From NCBI GenBank assembly GCA_010672785.1, contig JAAHFX010000008.1:83603-147602 (forward strand): 64,000 bases of DNA. The letters are read 5' to 3'. This document shows, one piece after another, positions 53,690 through 62,512 of this stretch (its first letter is position 1; each line of letters starts with the position of its first letter). Under the pieces are notes generated by a model. That model ran no database searches. It saw nothing but the letters and a program-made list of their open reading frames with translations, and was not told the DNA's origin. This DNA is from Sphaerospermopsis sp. SIO1G1 (GTDB lineage: Bacteria; Cyanobacteriota; Cyanobacteriia; Cyanobacteriales; Nostocaceae). Made by a program: the position numbers and the translations under genes.

Positions 53690-55039
53690 TTATTGACAAA
53701 CTTGTCTTAAAGTGCTAGTAAAATTGGGGTAAGAAATAGCAGCAGCTTCAGCGCGGTGGATAGTGGTAGTACCTGTAGCATTAAGAGCAGCGATCGCTAA
53801 ACTCATCCCGATTCTATGATCAGTGTGACTATCTACCTCTGCTCCCTGTAAAGGAGTACCACCAGTAATTTCCATTCCATCGGGTAGTTCTGTGACTTTT
53901 CCACCCATTTGATTTAATTGTTGTGCCATTACAGTAATGCGATCGCTCTCTTTCACACGTAATTCTGCCGCATCTTTAATGATGGTTATCCCTTCAGCAA
54001 AAGCCGCAGCTACGGCTAAAATAGGAATTTCATCAATTAATCTGGGTATGATATCTCCAGCAATGGTACAGCTTTTTAACTGAGTGGAACGCACCCGCAA
54101 GTCTGCAACTGGTTCTCCTGCAACTTCTCGTTGGTTTTCCATTTGAATATCTGCACCCATCATGGCTAAAGCTTCTAAAATTCCGGTACGGGTGGGGTTA
54201 ACACCAACATTTTCCACCACTAACTCAGAACCGGGAATGATGGATGCTGCAACTAACCAAAATGCAGCAGAACTGATATCACCAGGAACTACTACTTTTT
54301 GACCATATAACTTTGCATTTCCTGTAATAGTGACACTGTTTGTATCCGGATCTATACTTAATTCTGCTCCAAATGCTTTTAACATCCGTTCACTGTGATC
54401 TCTGGATAATGCGGGTTCGGTGACGGTGGTTTTACCTTCGGTGTTTAAACCAGCAAGTAAAATACAAGACTTAACCTGTGCAGAGGCAATAGGTGAATGA
54501 TAGTGTATAGGTTTGAGTGCTTGACCTTGAATTGCTAAGGGTGCTAAAGTATTATCCTTACGTCCCCAAATTTGGGCAGACATTTGTTGTAATGGTTTGA
54601 CAACACGAGACATGGGACGCGATCGCAAAGATCCATCACCAGTGACAGTGAAAAACCTTGCTGGATGGGAAGCTAACAGTCCTAACATTAAACGGATAGT
54701 TGTTCCAGAGTTACCTGCATCTAGTACATCTAAAGGTTCTTGGAAATTACCTAAACCAATACCTTTAACTTTGACCAATTCTGTATTTAATTCGGAAATT
54801 TGAGCACCTAAAGCACGAAAACAGTTAGCGGTACTACGGGGATCTTCTCCTAACAGCAGTCCTTGAATTTCCGTTTCCCCTTGAGCGATCGCACCTAACA
54901 TTAAAGCACGATGAGAGATGGATTTATCACCAGGAACTGTAATCCGTCCTTGTAAGGATATATCAGCAGATGTGCGCTGAATGATCAAATTTTGAGTAGT
55001 GTTCTTTTGGGTTTCTAAGGTTATGACAGCAGCAGACAT
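53690..55039 (-). CDS. aroA: 3-phosphoshikimate 1-carboxyvinyltransferase (EPSP synthase)
   Basis: 449 residues of the shikimate pathway. VPGDKSISHRALMLGAIAQG and LDAGNSGTTIRLMLGLLASH are the substrate-binding blocks; LRVKESDRITVMAQQLNQMG and DHRIGMSLAIAAL complete the family signature. The enzyme joins shikimate 3-phosphate and phosphoenolpyruvate to give EPSP. The N-terminal ~25 residues before ISLQGRI are a variable extension. Confidence 0.95.
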   Translation of the reverse strand: MSAAVITLETQKNTTQNLIIQRTSADISLQGRITVPGDKSISHRALMLGAIAQGETEIQGLLLGEDPRSTANCFRALGAQISELNTELVKVKGIGLGNFQEPLDVLDAGNSGTTIRLMLGLLASHPARFFTVTGDGSLRSRPMSRVVKPLQQMSAQIWGRKDNTLAPLAIQGQALKPIHYHSPIASAQVKSCILLAGLNTEGKTTVTEPALSRDHSERMLKAFGAELSIDPDTNSVTITGNAKLYGQKVVVPGDISSAAFWLVAASIIPGSELVVENVGVNPTRTGILEALAMMGADIQMENQREVAGEPVADLRVRSTQLKSCTIAGDIIPRLIDEIPILAVAAAFAEGITIIKDAAELRVKESDRITVMAQQLNQMGGKVTELPDGMEITGGTPLQGAEVDSHTDHRIGMSLAIAALNATGTTTIHRAEAAAISYPNFTSTLRQVCQ

Positions 55040-55324
55040 TAGCTTTTATCGTAGATGGGGTTGAATCGTTATCATATCTGTTTGTTGGACTAGGTAACAG
55101 GTGATGGGGTGATGGGGTGATGGGGGATACTAATAACTAATAGACTATAAACAGTAAAATTTTAGTAGTTTAGACATAATTACAGTTTTTTTGATACTGA
55201 TTAATAAAATAATAAATTCGGTTAATATTAGGCAGGTTTTACTATTGAGTTGCTTAAAATAACTTTTTAGATCACCTAGTATTTATTTGATCTGATTCAA
55301 CAGCTTCTCACACTCATTGCTCTC

Positions 55325-55837
55325 ATGCTTACTCATCATCGTAAACCTGTGTGTCTATCAATGATTTCCACTGATTTACCTGTTTGGTCTGTAGTGGAAA
55401 CATCAGGAACATTGTATCAAAAAGATACTGACAGATTCCATTTAATACTAACTGCTCCACCTTTGATTACTTGTGAAATTGGCAATGTACTAACATCAGA
55501 AGATCCTCAAACTGTCCCCAAAAAACAACCGGAAACCCCCTCCAGTCCGAGAATTTTATGGTTAGAGATTTCCCCATATCGCATCATTATGACTATGCAA
55601 GGTAACACACAAGTCAGTTATCGGCATTTTTGGGAACAGGGGGTTTATGGTGTGAGTCGTTATTGGTTACCCAACCAATGTTTGCAAACAAATAAACCCA
55701 TTCGCTTGCGTAATTTCACGAAAAGCTTATACTTGAGTAAAAAAATATTACCAGAAAATTTACGGATAGAATATGAATTGTGGTCTGAAAAAGTACAATT
55801 AGGAAGATACATACTGAATTTGGAAATTCATCACTAA
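55325..55837 (+). CDS. conserved-looking protein of unknown function
   Basis: 170 residues, mostly beta (FHLILTAPPLITCEIGNVLT, RILWLEISPYRIIMTMQGNT, RYILNLEIHH). Met13 (MISTDLPVWSVVETSGTLYQ) is an alternative start. No motif suggests catalysis and no signal peptide is present. I do not recognise the family. Confidence 0.6.
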   Translation: MLTHHRKPVCLSMISTDLPVWSVVETSGTLYQKDTDRFHLILTAPPLITCEIGNVLTSEDPQTVPKKQPETPSSPRILWLEISPYRIIMTMQGNTQVSYRHFWEQGVYGVSRYWLPNQCLQTNKPIRLRNFTKSLYLSKKILPENLRIEYELWSEKVQLGRYILNLEIHH

Positions 55838-56015
55838 ATTATGATTTGGTTTCACCCAGAGGTGATCTAGTCGCAGAGAGTAAGAGTTTCATTTTTGCAG
55901 CTTTTCAATTTCATACCCTAATTCAGCAACGTCCGTATTTTCATCCTCTGCGATCTCTGCACCTCTGTGGCTAATTCCCTGATCAATTTGGCAAATCTTG
56001 TGATGATTCTAAAAT

Positions 56016-56981
56016 TTACAACCATTCGATCATTTTCGCATTTTCTGGTAACTTGGCATCTCTTTGTCCTTTACTCCTCTCTCTTCCAGTAAATAAACTC
56101 AGAGGAGTATTCACTAAATCTACAAAACTGGATTTACCAATAATATTTTTAACTGTTTGTTTGGGAACTTCTTTTAATAACCAACGTAAGAGAATATAGC
56201 TATAATCTTTATTCTTCATTTCTCTAGCTAATTCTACACCATGTAGTTCATGTAAATAAAGATTAGAACGCCCATAACGTCGCCATTGACTGGCTAATTC
56301 TGTTATTGTTAAACGGTGACGATGCTCAACAATTGCATCAGGAGCAAATTCTAGTTTACCCAGATTTTGTTTGAGAATACGCCAACAAATATCTGCATCT
56401 CCTCCAGTCGTTAAATAGGGACGAAATAAACCAGAAATATTAAAAATATTTCTACGAATTGCTAAGTTTGCAGTTTGCCCATAGGGACAAAATTTATTCG
56501 CTAAAGTATGTTTTTGGGATAAGGTTTCTTGTTTATCTGCAAATTTTTCTAATAAACTATTTCCTGGTAAGGCGGTAATTTCTCCTGCCACAATTGCCAC
56601 TTCTGGATTAACAAAAGGTTGAATTAATTTATTTAACCATTGGGGTTGGGGGCGGCAGTCTGCATCTGTAAAAGCGATAATTTCACCGTTAGCCCCTTTA
56701 ATACCTGCGTTGCGTGCTGCGTAGGAACTTTGAATGTTATTTTCAGTTAAAGGTAAAAGATTAGAGAACTTTTCAGTGGCTGTTTGTAAGATGGAAAATG
56801 TGCGATCGCTGCTATTATTATCTACTAATAAATATTCTACTTTGTCTTGAGGGTAAGTTTGCAATAACAAACAATCAAGTAAGTCAGGTAAATCTGTCTC
56901 ACCGTTATAAATGGGAATGACTACAGAAACTAGAGGTAAAAAGTTTTGGCTAGCTTTTGTTATTACTGAATTATCACTCAT
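56016..56981 (-). CDS. family 2 glycosyltransferase
   Basis: 321 residues. LVSVVIPIYNGETDLPDLLD and YLLVDNNSSDRTFSILQTAT start the GT-A fold. The metal-binding DxD-type site is IIAFTDADCRPQPQW, and TTGGDADICWRILKQNLGKL gives the later acidic motif. No multi-pass membrane domain follows. It likely adds a sugar to a lipid-linked or envelope glycan; the donor and acceptor are unknown. Confidence 0.85.
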   Translation of the reverse strand: MSDNSVITKASQNFLPLVSVVIPIYNGETDLPDLLDCLLLQTYPQDKVEYLLVDNNSSDRTFSILQTATEKFSNLLPLTENNIQSSYAARNAGIKGANGEIIAFTDADCRPQPQWLNKLIQPFVNPEVAIVAGEITALPGNSLLEKFADKQETLSQKHTLANKFCPYGQTANLAIRRNIFNISGLFRPYLTTGGDADICWRILKQNLGKLEFAPDAIVEHRHRLTITELASQWRRYGRSNLYLHELHGVELAREMKNKDYSYILLRWLLKEVPKQTVKNIIGKSSFVDLVNTPLSLFTGRERSKGQRDAKLPENAKMIEWL

Positions 56982-57207
56982 AAGTTAAGTATCTGAGCAA
57001 AATTAGTTGAAAATTTTTGGAACAAATAGAAATAAATATGCGCCAAGTTGATTAGGGAGTTAACCGCAGAGGCGCAGAGATCGCAGAGGAGGAAGATACA
57101 AGTTGCAAAATTAATACAGTCTTTTTCGGAGATATCTATTGATAATTCTTGACTGCTTTAACCTCTGATAACTGATAACTGATAACTGAGTAACTGATTA
57201 AATGAGT

Positions 57208-58566
57208 TTAGAACTTTAAATCTTCAGCCCGAATACTCAAGGGTGCTGAGGTTTGGGGAGTTTGGGAAGTTTGAGCAGGCGTTTTAGGTTTAGCAAAGTT
57301 TTGATTTGACAGTGCTAAAATAGCTCTTGCGTATTGGGGATCGTTCAAAGTACCGATTAAGTTGGGATTATTTGCTAACTGGCGTTTTTGTGCAGTAGTT
57401 AAATTTAACTCGATATCAGGAACAATGCCTTTTTTATTAATATCTGTACCTTTGGGGGTATAATAATGGGCTATGGTGACAGCTAAACCAGAACCATCTA
57501 TCAGTTCATGAACTGATTGTACTAAGGCTTTTCCAAAGGTTTTCGTTCCTACTACTACTGCGCGATTATTGTCTTTTAATGCGCCTGTAAGAATTTCACT
57601 GGCACTGGCAGAGTTACCATCTACAAGTACTGCTAGGGGTTGTTTCGTTAGGGCTGTGCGGTTAGCTTTTGTTTCCTGGCTTCCCCCTATCCGATCTACT
57701 GTTTTGACAATACCACCATTGTCTAACCACATCCTAGCTATTTCTATACTCTCTTGTAATAAACCACCTGGGTTACCACGCAAATCTAAAACATAGGAAT
57801 CTACTTTCTGTTTGTTTAATTCCCTAATTGCTCGCCGCATTTGATCTGCTGCATGACCACTAAATTCTCTGAGACGAATATAGCCAATTCTACGTCCTCC
57901 ATCTTGTTTGAGGGTGTATCTGACTGTGGGAATTTCAATGGTTGCCCTGGTTAGTTTGACGTTAAATGAACCTTTTCCTCGTCTTCGCAGTGTAAGAGTA
58001 AGACTTGTTCCTACTTTACCACGGATTAATTTTGATGCTTCTTCCACTTTCATTCTGGCAGTGGATTTACCGTTAATGGCTATAATTTGATCGCCTTTTT
58101 TCATCCCTGCTCTAATAGCTGGTGAATTTTCTATGGGTTCAACAACTGTCAGCTTTGTGGTTGTGTCGTCTATTTCCATGCGGATACCAATTCCTGATAC
58201 TTCCCCAGATGTTTGACTGGTTAAGGCTTGGAATTGTGTAGGATCTAAAAATCGCGTGTAGGGATCTTCTAGTCTTTGTAAAGCTTTGCGTATTTCTACG
58301 TATGCTTGTTCATTGGAAGTATATTGTTTACTTAATAAGCTTTGTCTGATTGCTTGCCAGTCTTGTTGATTAAATTGCCCATCAACATATTCCTGGTTAA
58401 CCAGTTGCCACACTTGGTCAACTAACGCTTTAGGACTATCTTGTAAAGCAGCATGAACACATTTTGTCCATGCCTGACCAAATATAGATATAGTAGCAGT
58501 TGTAGCGATCGCTCCACCAATCAAAGCTGCCTGGAGCGGTGAGTGACGTTTGGCAAAATGATTCAT
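57208..58566 (-). CDS. ctpA: carboxyl-terminal processing protease (S41)
   Basis: 452 residues from the ATG at 58566 (MNHFAKRHSPLQAALIGGAI), which begins a signal-anchor-like segment. A helical region (LVDQVWQLVNQEYVDGQFNQ) precedes the PDZ domain (GIGIRMEIDDTTTKLTVVEP, AGMKKGDQIIAINGKS) and the S41 core with the catalytic Ser in VDGNSASASEILTGAL and Lys in GTKTFGKALVQSVHELIDGS. In cyanobacteria one S41 paralogue matures the D1 protein of photosystem II in the lumen; paralogues CtpA, B and C cannot be separated here. Confidence 0.88.
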   Translation of the reverse strand: MNHFAKRHSPLQAALIGGAIATTATISIFGQAWTKCVHAALQDSPKALVDQVWQLVNQEYVDGQFNQQDWQAIRQSLLSKQYTSNEQAYVEIRKALQRLEDPYTRFLDPTQFQALTSQTSGEVSGIGIRMEIDDTTTKLTVVEPIENSPAIRAGMKKGDQIIAINGKSTARMKVEEASKLIRGKVGTSLTLTLRRRGKGSFNVKLTRATIEIPTVRYTLKQDGGRRIGYIRLREFSGHAADQMRRAIRELNKQKVDSYVLDLRGNPGGLLQESIEIARMWLDNGGIVKTVDRIGGSQETKANRTALTKQPLAVLVDGNSASASEILTGALKDNNRAVVVGTKTFGKALVQSVHELIDGSGLAVTIAHYYTPKGTDINKKGIVPDIELNLTTAQKRQLANNPNLIGTLNDPQYARAILALSNQNFAKPKTPAQTSQTPQTSAPLSIRAEDLKF

Positions 58567-58901
58567 GTATATTAGCTGGAATAATTGTATATTGACTATT
58601 GACTTATATTGACAGTCTAGCAATCAGGATTTCCTGAAAATTTTAAGTTTTCACCTCCCAATTTTAACTGTTCTTTGTCCATCATTTTCATCTATGGGTA
58701 AATGATGTAGTACTTACTATCTTTTCGTTAAAAATTGTTGCTTTTGTGTGGTGTTTTTACGGTAAAAACAACAATAAGTATTCCATGACTTTAGTCATGG
58801 TTTAAGTTTTATACTTCATATGCTGTATTTAGGATAGCATTTTCTGAGTTTAATGGTAAGGCTTTTTTATAGTAGACAATAAAGTTTTCATTTTCTATGT
58901 T
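58567..58901. other. divergent promoter region with palindromes
   Basis: About 335 bp between divergent ctpA and the DUF218 gene. Two short perfect dyads occur: GTTTTTAC-G-GTAAAAAC at 58752-58768 and CCATGACT-TT-AGTCATGG at 58783-58800. They may be operators or transcript hairpins. No gene is seen. Confidence 0.5.
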
Positions 58902-59582
58902 ATGCAGCACAGATTTAGATTCAAACCAGAGTTTTTGTGGCTATGTAAATTCAAAAAGATGGTAATTGGGTGTGTTTTTATCCTCTCTGTTTGGTTAATT
59001 GTTACTACTATAACCTTAGTTTTTGCCTCATCCCAGCCTGTTGATGCTTTTTTTGTACTGGGGGGTAGTATTCACCGGGAAATCTATGTTGCTCAACAAG
59101 TTAAACAAGCTCCTCAAATACCTGTTCTCATTTCCCAAGGTTCTCCACATCCCTGTATTTGGTTAATTTTTCAGCGAGAATCAGCAGACTTACAACAGGT
59201 GTGGTTGGAAAATTGCGCCCATTCTACTTTTGGGAATTTTTATTACAGTGTCCCCATTTTGAAAAGCTGGGGGGTTCATAAGGTAAAATTAATTACTTCT
59301 GGCTCTCATGTCTTCAGAGCTAAAATCATGGGAAGAATTCTGTTTGCTGCTCACGGTATCTGGGTAGAAATTGATGATGTTAAGGAAACAGGTATTCCAG
59401 GTAATCAAGAGTTTTTAATTAAAACAATATTAGATGTGACGCGTAGCATATTATGGGCAATGGTTAGTCAGTTTATTTATCCTCAATGTAATCATGTCAC
59501 CAAGTTAATTGATGTGGATATAGCAGCATGGAAAGAAACAGGTTTTAGATGTGAACATCAAGGAGGAATTCAAAGCTATTAA
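58902..59582 (+). CDS. DUF218/YdcF-like membrane protein
   Basis: 226 residues. A transmembrane segment at about 21-42 (VIGCVFILSVWLIVTTITLV) is followed by the DUF218 core: VDAFFVLGGSIHREIYVAQQ, IPVLISQGSPHPC, CAHSTFGNFYYSVPILKSWG and KVKLITSGSHVFRAKIMGRI. Members such as SanA and ElyC act in envelope biogenesis in E. coli; the cyanobacterial role is unknown. A good RBS is not obvious. Confidence 0.8.
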   Translation: MQHRFRFKPEFLWLCKFKKMVIGCVFILSVWLIVTTITLVFASSQPVDAFFVLGGSIHREIYVAQQVKQAPQIPVLISQGSPHPCIWLIFQRESADLQQVWLENCAHSTFGNFYYSVPILKSWGVHKVKLITSGSHVFRAKIMGRILFAAHGIWVEIDDVKETGIPGNQEFLIKTILDVTRSILWAMVSQFIYPQCNHVTKLIDVDIAAWKETGFRCEHQGGIQSY

Positions 59583-59690
59583 CAGTTATCAGTTAACAGT
59601 TATCAGTTATCAGTTATCAGTTAACAGTTATCAGTTATCAGTTATCAGTTATTAGTTATCAGTTATCAGTTATTAGTGTTCAGTTATTGT
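59581..59690. repeat. CAGTTAT heptamer array
   Basis: About fifteen tandem variants of CAGTTAT/CAGTTAA fill the DNA directly after the DUF218 stop codon. This is a classical cyanobacterial short tandem repeat; no spacers or conserved long repeats exist. Confidence 0.9.
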
Positions 59691-59721
59691 TGTTTACTAA
59701 TAATTGATAACTGTCAGATTC

Positions 59722-60597
59722 TTATTCAAATTCGCTGTCTATTTCTTGTTGGTTGGGTTGTTCTTGTTGTTTTTTGGGTTGTTCAATTGTGATTTTCTGT
59801 TGTGGTGAATCTGGTTTTCTATTTCTCCTATTTTGGATTGTGGAAGAATCAGCCACTTGACAACAATAATTAACCGAATATTGAGCAAATTCTTTGATTC
59901 CTACAGACTCTAATAATTCCTCCCATGCAGATTTGAACAGATGGTTTCCTTGCGAATTAGCTAGAATTTCCACAGTTTCATGCCAAATTCCATATTTTGC
60001 ATATAGTTTAGCTTTTGATAAGAGATCGTCTTGTAGATTATGTAAGTTTGTTAATTGTTGTTGTGTTAAAGTTTTCTTTTCTAATCTTCCAACTACAAAT
60101 TTATCAGCATCTCTTTGTGTGGATTCACATTTGACTGTAAATCGCCAACCGTATATTTTATTTTCTGCTAATTGGAGTGTTTTTGGTAGTTTAACTTTCA
60201 CTATACCTGGGCTATTAGGTAATGAAAATTTCTGTGTGTCAATATCTTTTTCAGGGTTTAATTCAAAAACTTGAAATTCTACTTGTTTATTAACAATGCT
60301 GCTATAAACATAAATAGTTGGATCAGGATTGACACTGGTGATCACATTATTATCAGGTGCAATAGCCATTAATTTGACTGAGTCTTTGTCTCCTGCATCA
60401 CAACCACCCCTAACACCAGAACCTTCAGTTCTTTTTGGTGCTCCTCTATCAGCTACTTTGGGAAACCTTACACTAACTTGAAATCCTGGGTTTAACTGTG
60501 CTTGACTATGGGTTGATACACTCAATATCATCAGTGTAGCCGTGAGAAGGTTGACAGCTATTTTTTTGGGGGTAAATGCGTAATTCTGTATGGACAT
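59722..60597 (-). CDS. DUF928-domain exported protein
   Basis: 291 residues. A signal peptide (IAVNLLTATLMILSVSTHSQ, cleavage near AQA/QLN) precedes the DUF928 domain: FPKVADRGAPKRTEGSGVRG, then LMAIAPDNNV, a beta-rich middle and AKYGIWHETVEIL. The C-terminus is Gln/Pro/Glu-rich. In cyanobacteria DUF928 genes often neighbour CHASE2 or haemagglutinin-type genes; that context is absent here. Function is unknown; it is probably periplasmic. Confidence 0.83.
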   Translation of the reverse strand: MSIQNYAFTPKKIAVNLLTATLMILSVSTHSQAQLNPGFQVSVRFPKVADRGAPKRTEGSGVRGGCDAGDKDSVKLMAIAPDNNVITSVNPDPTIYVYSSIVNKQVEFQVFELNPEKDIDTQKFSLPNSPGIVKVKLPKTLQLAENKIYGWRFTVKCESTQRDADKFVVGRLEKKTLTQQQLTNLHNLQDDLLSKAKLYAKYGIWHETVEILANSQGNHLFKSAWEELLESVGIKEFAQYSVNYCCQVADSSTIQNRRNRKPDSPQQKITIEQPKKQQEQPNQQEIDSEFE

Positions 60598-60684
60598 AAT
60601 TTCTGCTCTAACTATAAGTTGAAAGAACCAGAAAATCTTATAAATAAGTATGTACTGATTCTGATTAAAATTTCGTATTTTACC

Positions 60685-61206
60685 CTATTCAGTAATGATA
60701 CTGCTTTTTACTGGAATTAGATAGATAACTCCAGAAATTATTGTTAAAATTACAGAAATCCAAAAGGAAATTAATGCGGGAAGTTGCCAAGCTGATGATA
60801 AAGGTGCTATGAGTAGGGCGATCGCAATTATCTGACTAACTGTTTTTAATTTCCCCCAAATGTTTGCACCGCTGATGGTAGTTTGGTTGACACGCCATCC
60901 GGCGATCGCTAGTTCTCGTGCTAGGATGATAAATACTCCCCAAGCTGGAATTTTGCCGATTTCTACTAATACTAATAATGGTGCAAGTACCAAGAGTTTA
61001 TCTACTAATGGATCAAGAAATTTTCCTAAGTCTGTAATTTGGTTAAGTTTTCTGGCTAAGTATCCATCTAACCAGTCTGTTAATGCTGCTATTAAAAAGA
61101 TGGTTAAACATATCCATTTTGCTTGGGGTGTGGGAATATATAAACCATATAATAAAAATGGGATTCCTAAGAGTCGAGAAAAGGTGATTGTGTTGGGTAT
61201 ATTCAT
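60685..61206 (-). CDS. pgsA: CDP-diacylglycerol-glycerol-3-phosphate 3-phosphatidyltransferase
   Basis: 173 residues, an integral membrane CDP-alcohol phosphotransferase. The signature DG-x2-AR-x8-G-x3-D-x3-D is complete in DWLDGYLARKLNQITDLGKF then LDPLVDKLL. The enzyme makes phosphatidylglycerol phosphate, precursor of phosphatidylglycerol, which is essential to thylakoids and photosystem II. The N-terminus MNIPNTITFSRLLGIPFLLY is typical. Confidence 0.95.
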   Translation of the reverse strand: MNIPNTITFSRLLGIPFLLYGLYIPTPQAKWICLTIFLIAALTDWLDGYLARKLNQITDLGKFLDPLVDKLLVLAPLLVLVEIGKIPAWGVFIILARELAIAGWRVNQTTISGANIWGKLKTVSQIIAIALLIAPLSSAWQLPALISFWISVILTIISGVIYLIPVKSSIITE

Positions 61207-61245
61207 TGTTTTAATGTTGGTTATTTTCTGATTTTTAATTCTTTC

Positions 61246-61311
61246 AGATCCCCGACTTCTATGATTAAGTAAACAATTTCATGACCAGTATATAACAGAA
61301 GTCGGGGATCT
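61246..61311. repeat. 66-bp palindromic element, copy 2
   Basis: It has the same 15-bp arms and length as 9861-9926. It lies between pgsA and the Uma2 gene, and its last two bases form part of the Uma2 frame's TAG at 61310-61312. Confidence 0.85.
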
Positions 61312-61876
61312 ATTGCAGTTTTAAACAATCAAATAATTCTCCTAATGTCAATTTTAAGTCTTTAGCTAATTCAGGAACTGGTAATATATCTGTTTCGTTT
61401 TATAAATAAATAGGTTGTTGATTTTGGAGATAAATAATTATATTAAATTCTTCGGGAATAATTAACCAACCTAAGCTAGTTCCGTGATTTAAACAATGTA
61501 AAATATTTTTTGTAGGTTTGGTGATACTTTGTTCAGGAGAAATAATTTCAATTGTCCAATCTGGATAGGTTTTAAAAGCATTGGCAATATTTCCTTTTTC
61601 ATCTACAGGGATTCTATTCCATGCAAATACAGCTATATCAAAAACTATGGAACGTCCTCCAAATGTACACCTTAATTCTGGAAAAGCAAGAGCGATTTTT
61701 TTAGGTTTAACTACACTATTAACAGTAGTTACTAATTCACCTTGGATTGTACTATGTTTACCTTGTGGCATGGGTTTTTGATCTATTCCTCCATTAATAT
61801 ATTCACTTGCAGGTTTAGTTTCTGGTAGTTGTAAAAATTCCTCTAAACTTAATTTTTGTGCAGGTGTGGCAACCAT
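61310..61876 (-). pseudogene. Uma2-family endonuclease-like gene with in-frame TAA
   Basis: The first 158 codons contain the Uma2 pattern: KLSLEEFLQLPETKPASEYI, then LRCTFGGRSIVFDIAVF and YPDWTIEIISPEQSITKPTK (D...E-x-I in place of E-x-K). A TAA at 61400-61402 follows QQPIYL, but the frame continues NETDILPVPELAKDLKLTLG and ELFDCLKLQ to a TAG at 61310, total 188, normal for the family. The lost tail is short, so the truncated protein might partly fold. Confidence 0.8.
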
Positions 61877-62006
61877 AATTTTTTAAACTCCCAAAATTTA
61901 TTTTCTATATTTTAGAATAAAGCGAAAAATCATTTATATAATAGTCAGAGATGATATAACTTTAACTTTTTATTAAACAAATATTCACAGATATTTACAA
62001 ATATAT

Positions 62007-62118
62007 AGGACTTACGTAAAATATCTCTTTCCTCATACCGCTGTGTTCTTTGTACCTGGAGTGGTATGTCTTCGACACGCTATGCGAACGATTATTCCAT
62101 AGCTTGTGTGTAAGTCCT
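62007..62118. mobile_element. MITE family B-like element, copy 3
   Basis: AGGACTTACG at 62007 and TGTAAGTCCT ending at 62118 form the same type of inverted ends as at 53535-53625, but the ~90-bp interior is different (it includes CTTCGACACGCTATGCGAAC). It ends 17 bp before the PIN-like remnant. Confidence 0.65.
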
Positions 62119-62134
62119 AATATAATAAAAATCT

Positions 62135-62329
62135 GGTATTCAAATTACTAAAGACAGTGATTTTATTGATTTGGTTTATCCCTTGGGTACACCTCCTCAA
62201 ATTATTTAGTTAACTTGTGGAAATGTTACTAATAACAACTTGCGTAAACTCCTATATCTTACTTTAGCTGATGCTTTAGAAAAATTGCATCAAGGAGAAA
62301 TGATTGTAGAAATTAATTCTAAATTGTAG
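62135..62329 (+). pseudogene. DUF5615-type PIN-like toxin, C-terminal remnant
   Basis: The frame reads GIQITKDSDFIDLVYPLGTP PQII, then TAG (62207-62209), then LTCGNVTNNNLRKLLYLTLA and DALEKLHQGEMIVEI. TKDSDFxDL and the TCGNxxN block are the C-terminal half of DUF5615 toxins, where Trp is expected at the TAG (TGG to TAG). The N-terminal half is missing, next to a MITE. Confidence 0.8.
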
Positions 62330-62512
62330 TTGGGCAGAAAATACGTAATTTACTATTATCAATATTTGTTTATATGAAAATTCAAAAAATAGATATTTCC
62401 GCATCTGCGTTTATCTGCGTCCATCTGCGTTAAACTAAAAATGACTATCAAAATAGACGTTTAGTCTCCTGACATGGGATGATCTGTATCTTGAAATCAT
62501 CCACAGCAAACC

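Larger units (their letters stand above)
61877..62512. other. decayed intergenic region upstream of aspA
   Basis: This stretch contains a family B MITE (62007-62118), a PIN-like toxin remnant (62135-62329) and a CATCTGCGT-type tandem repeat (62401-62432). The aspA promoter must lie in the last ~150 bp. Confidence 0.6.

Noticed and set aside
59581..59690. CAGTTAT array as a possible CRISPR or origin iteron set
   Set aside because: The units are 7 bp with no spacers, of the heptamer repeat type found throughout Nostocales intergenic DNA; no replication gene is nearby.
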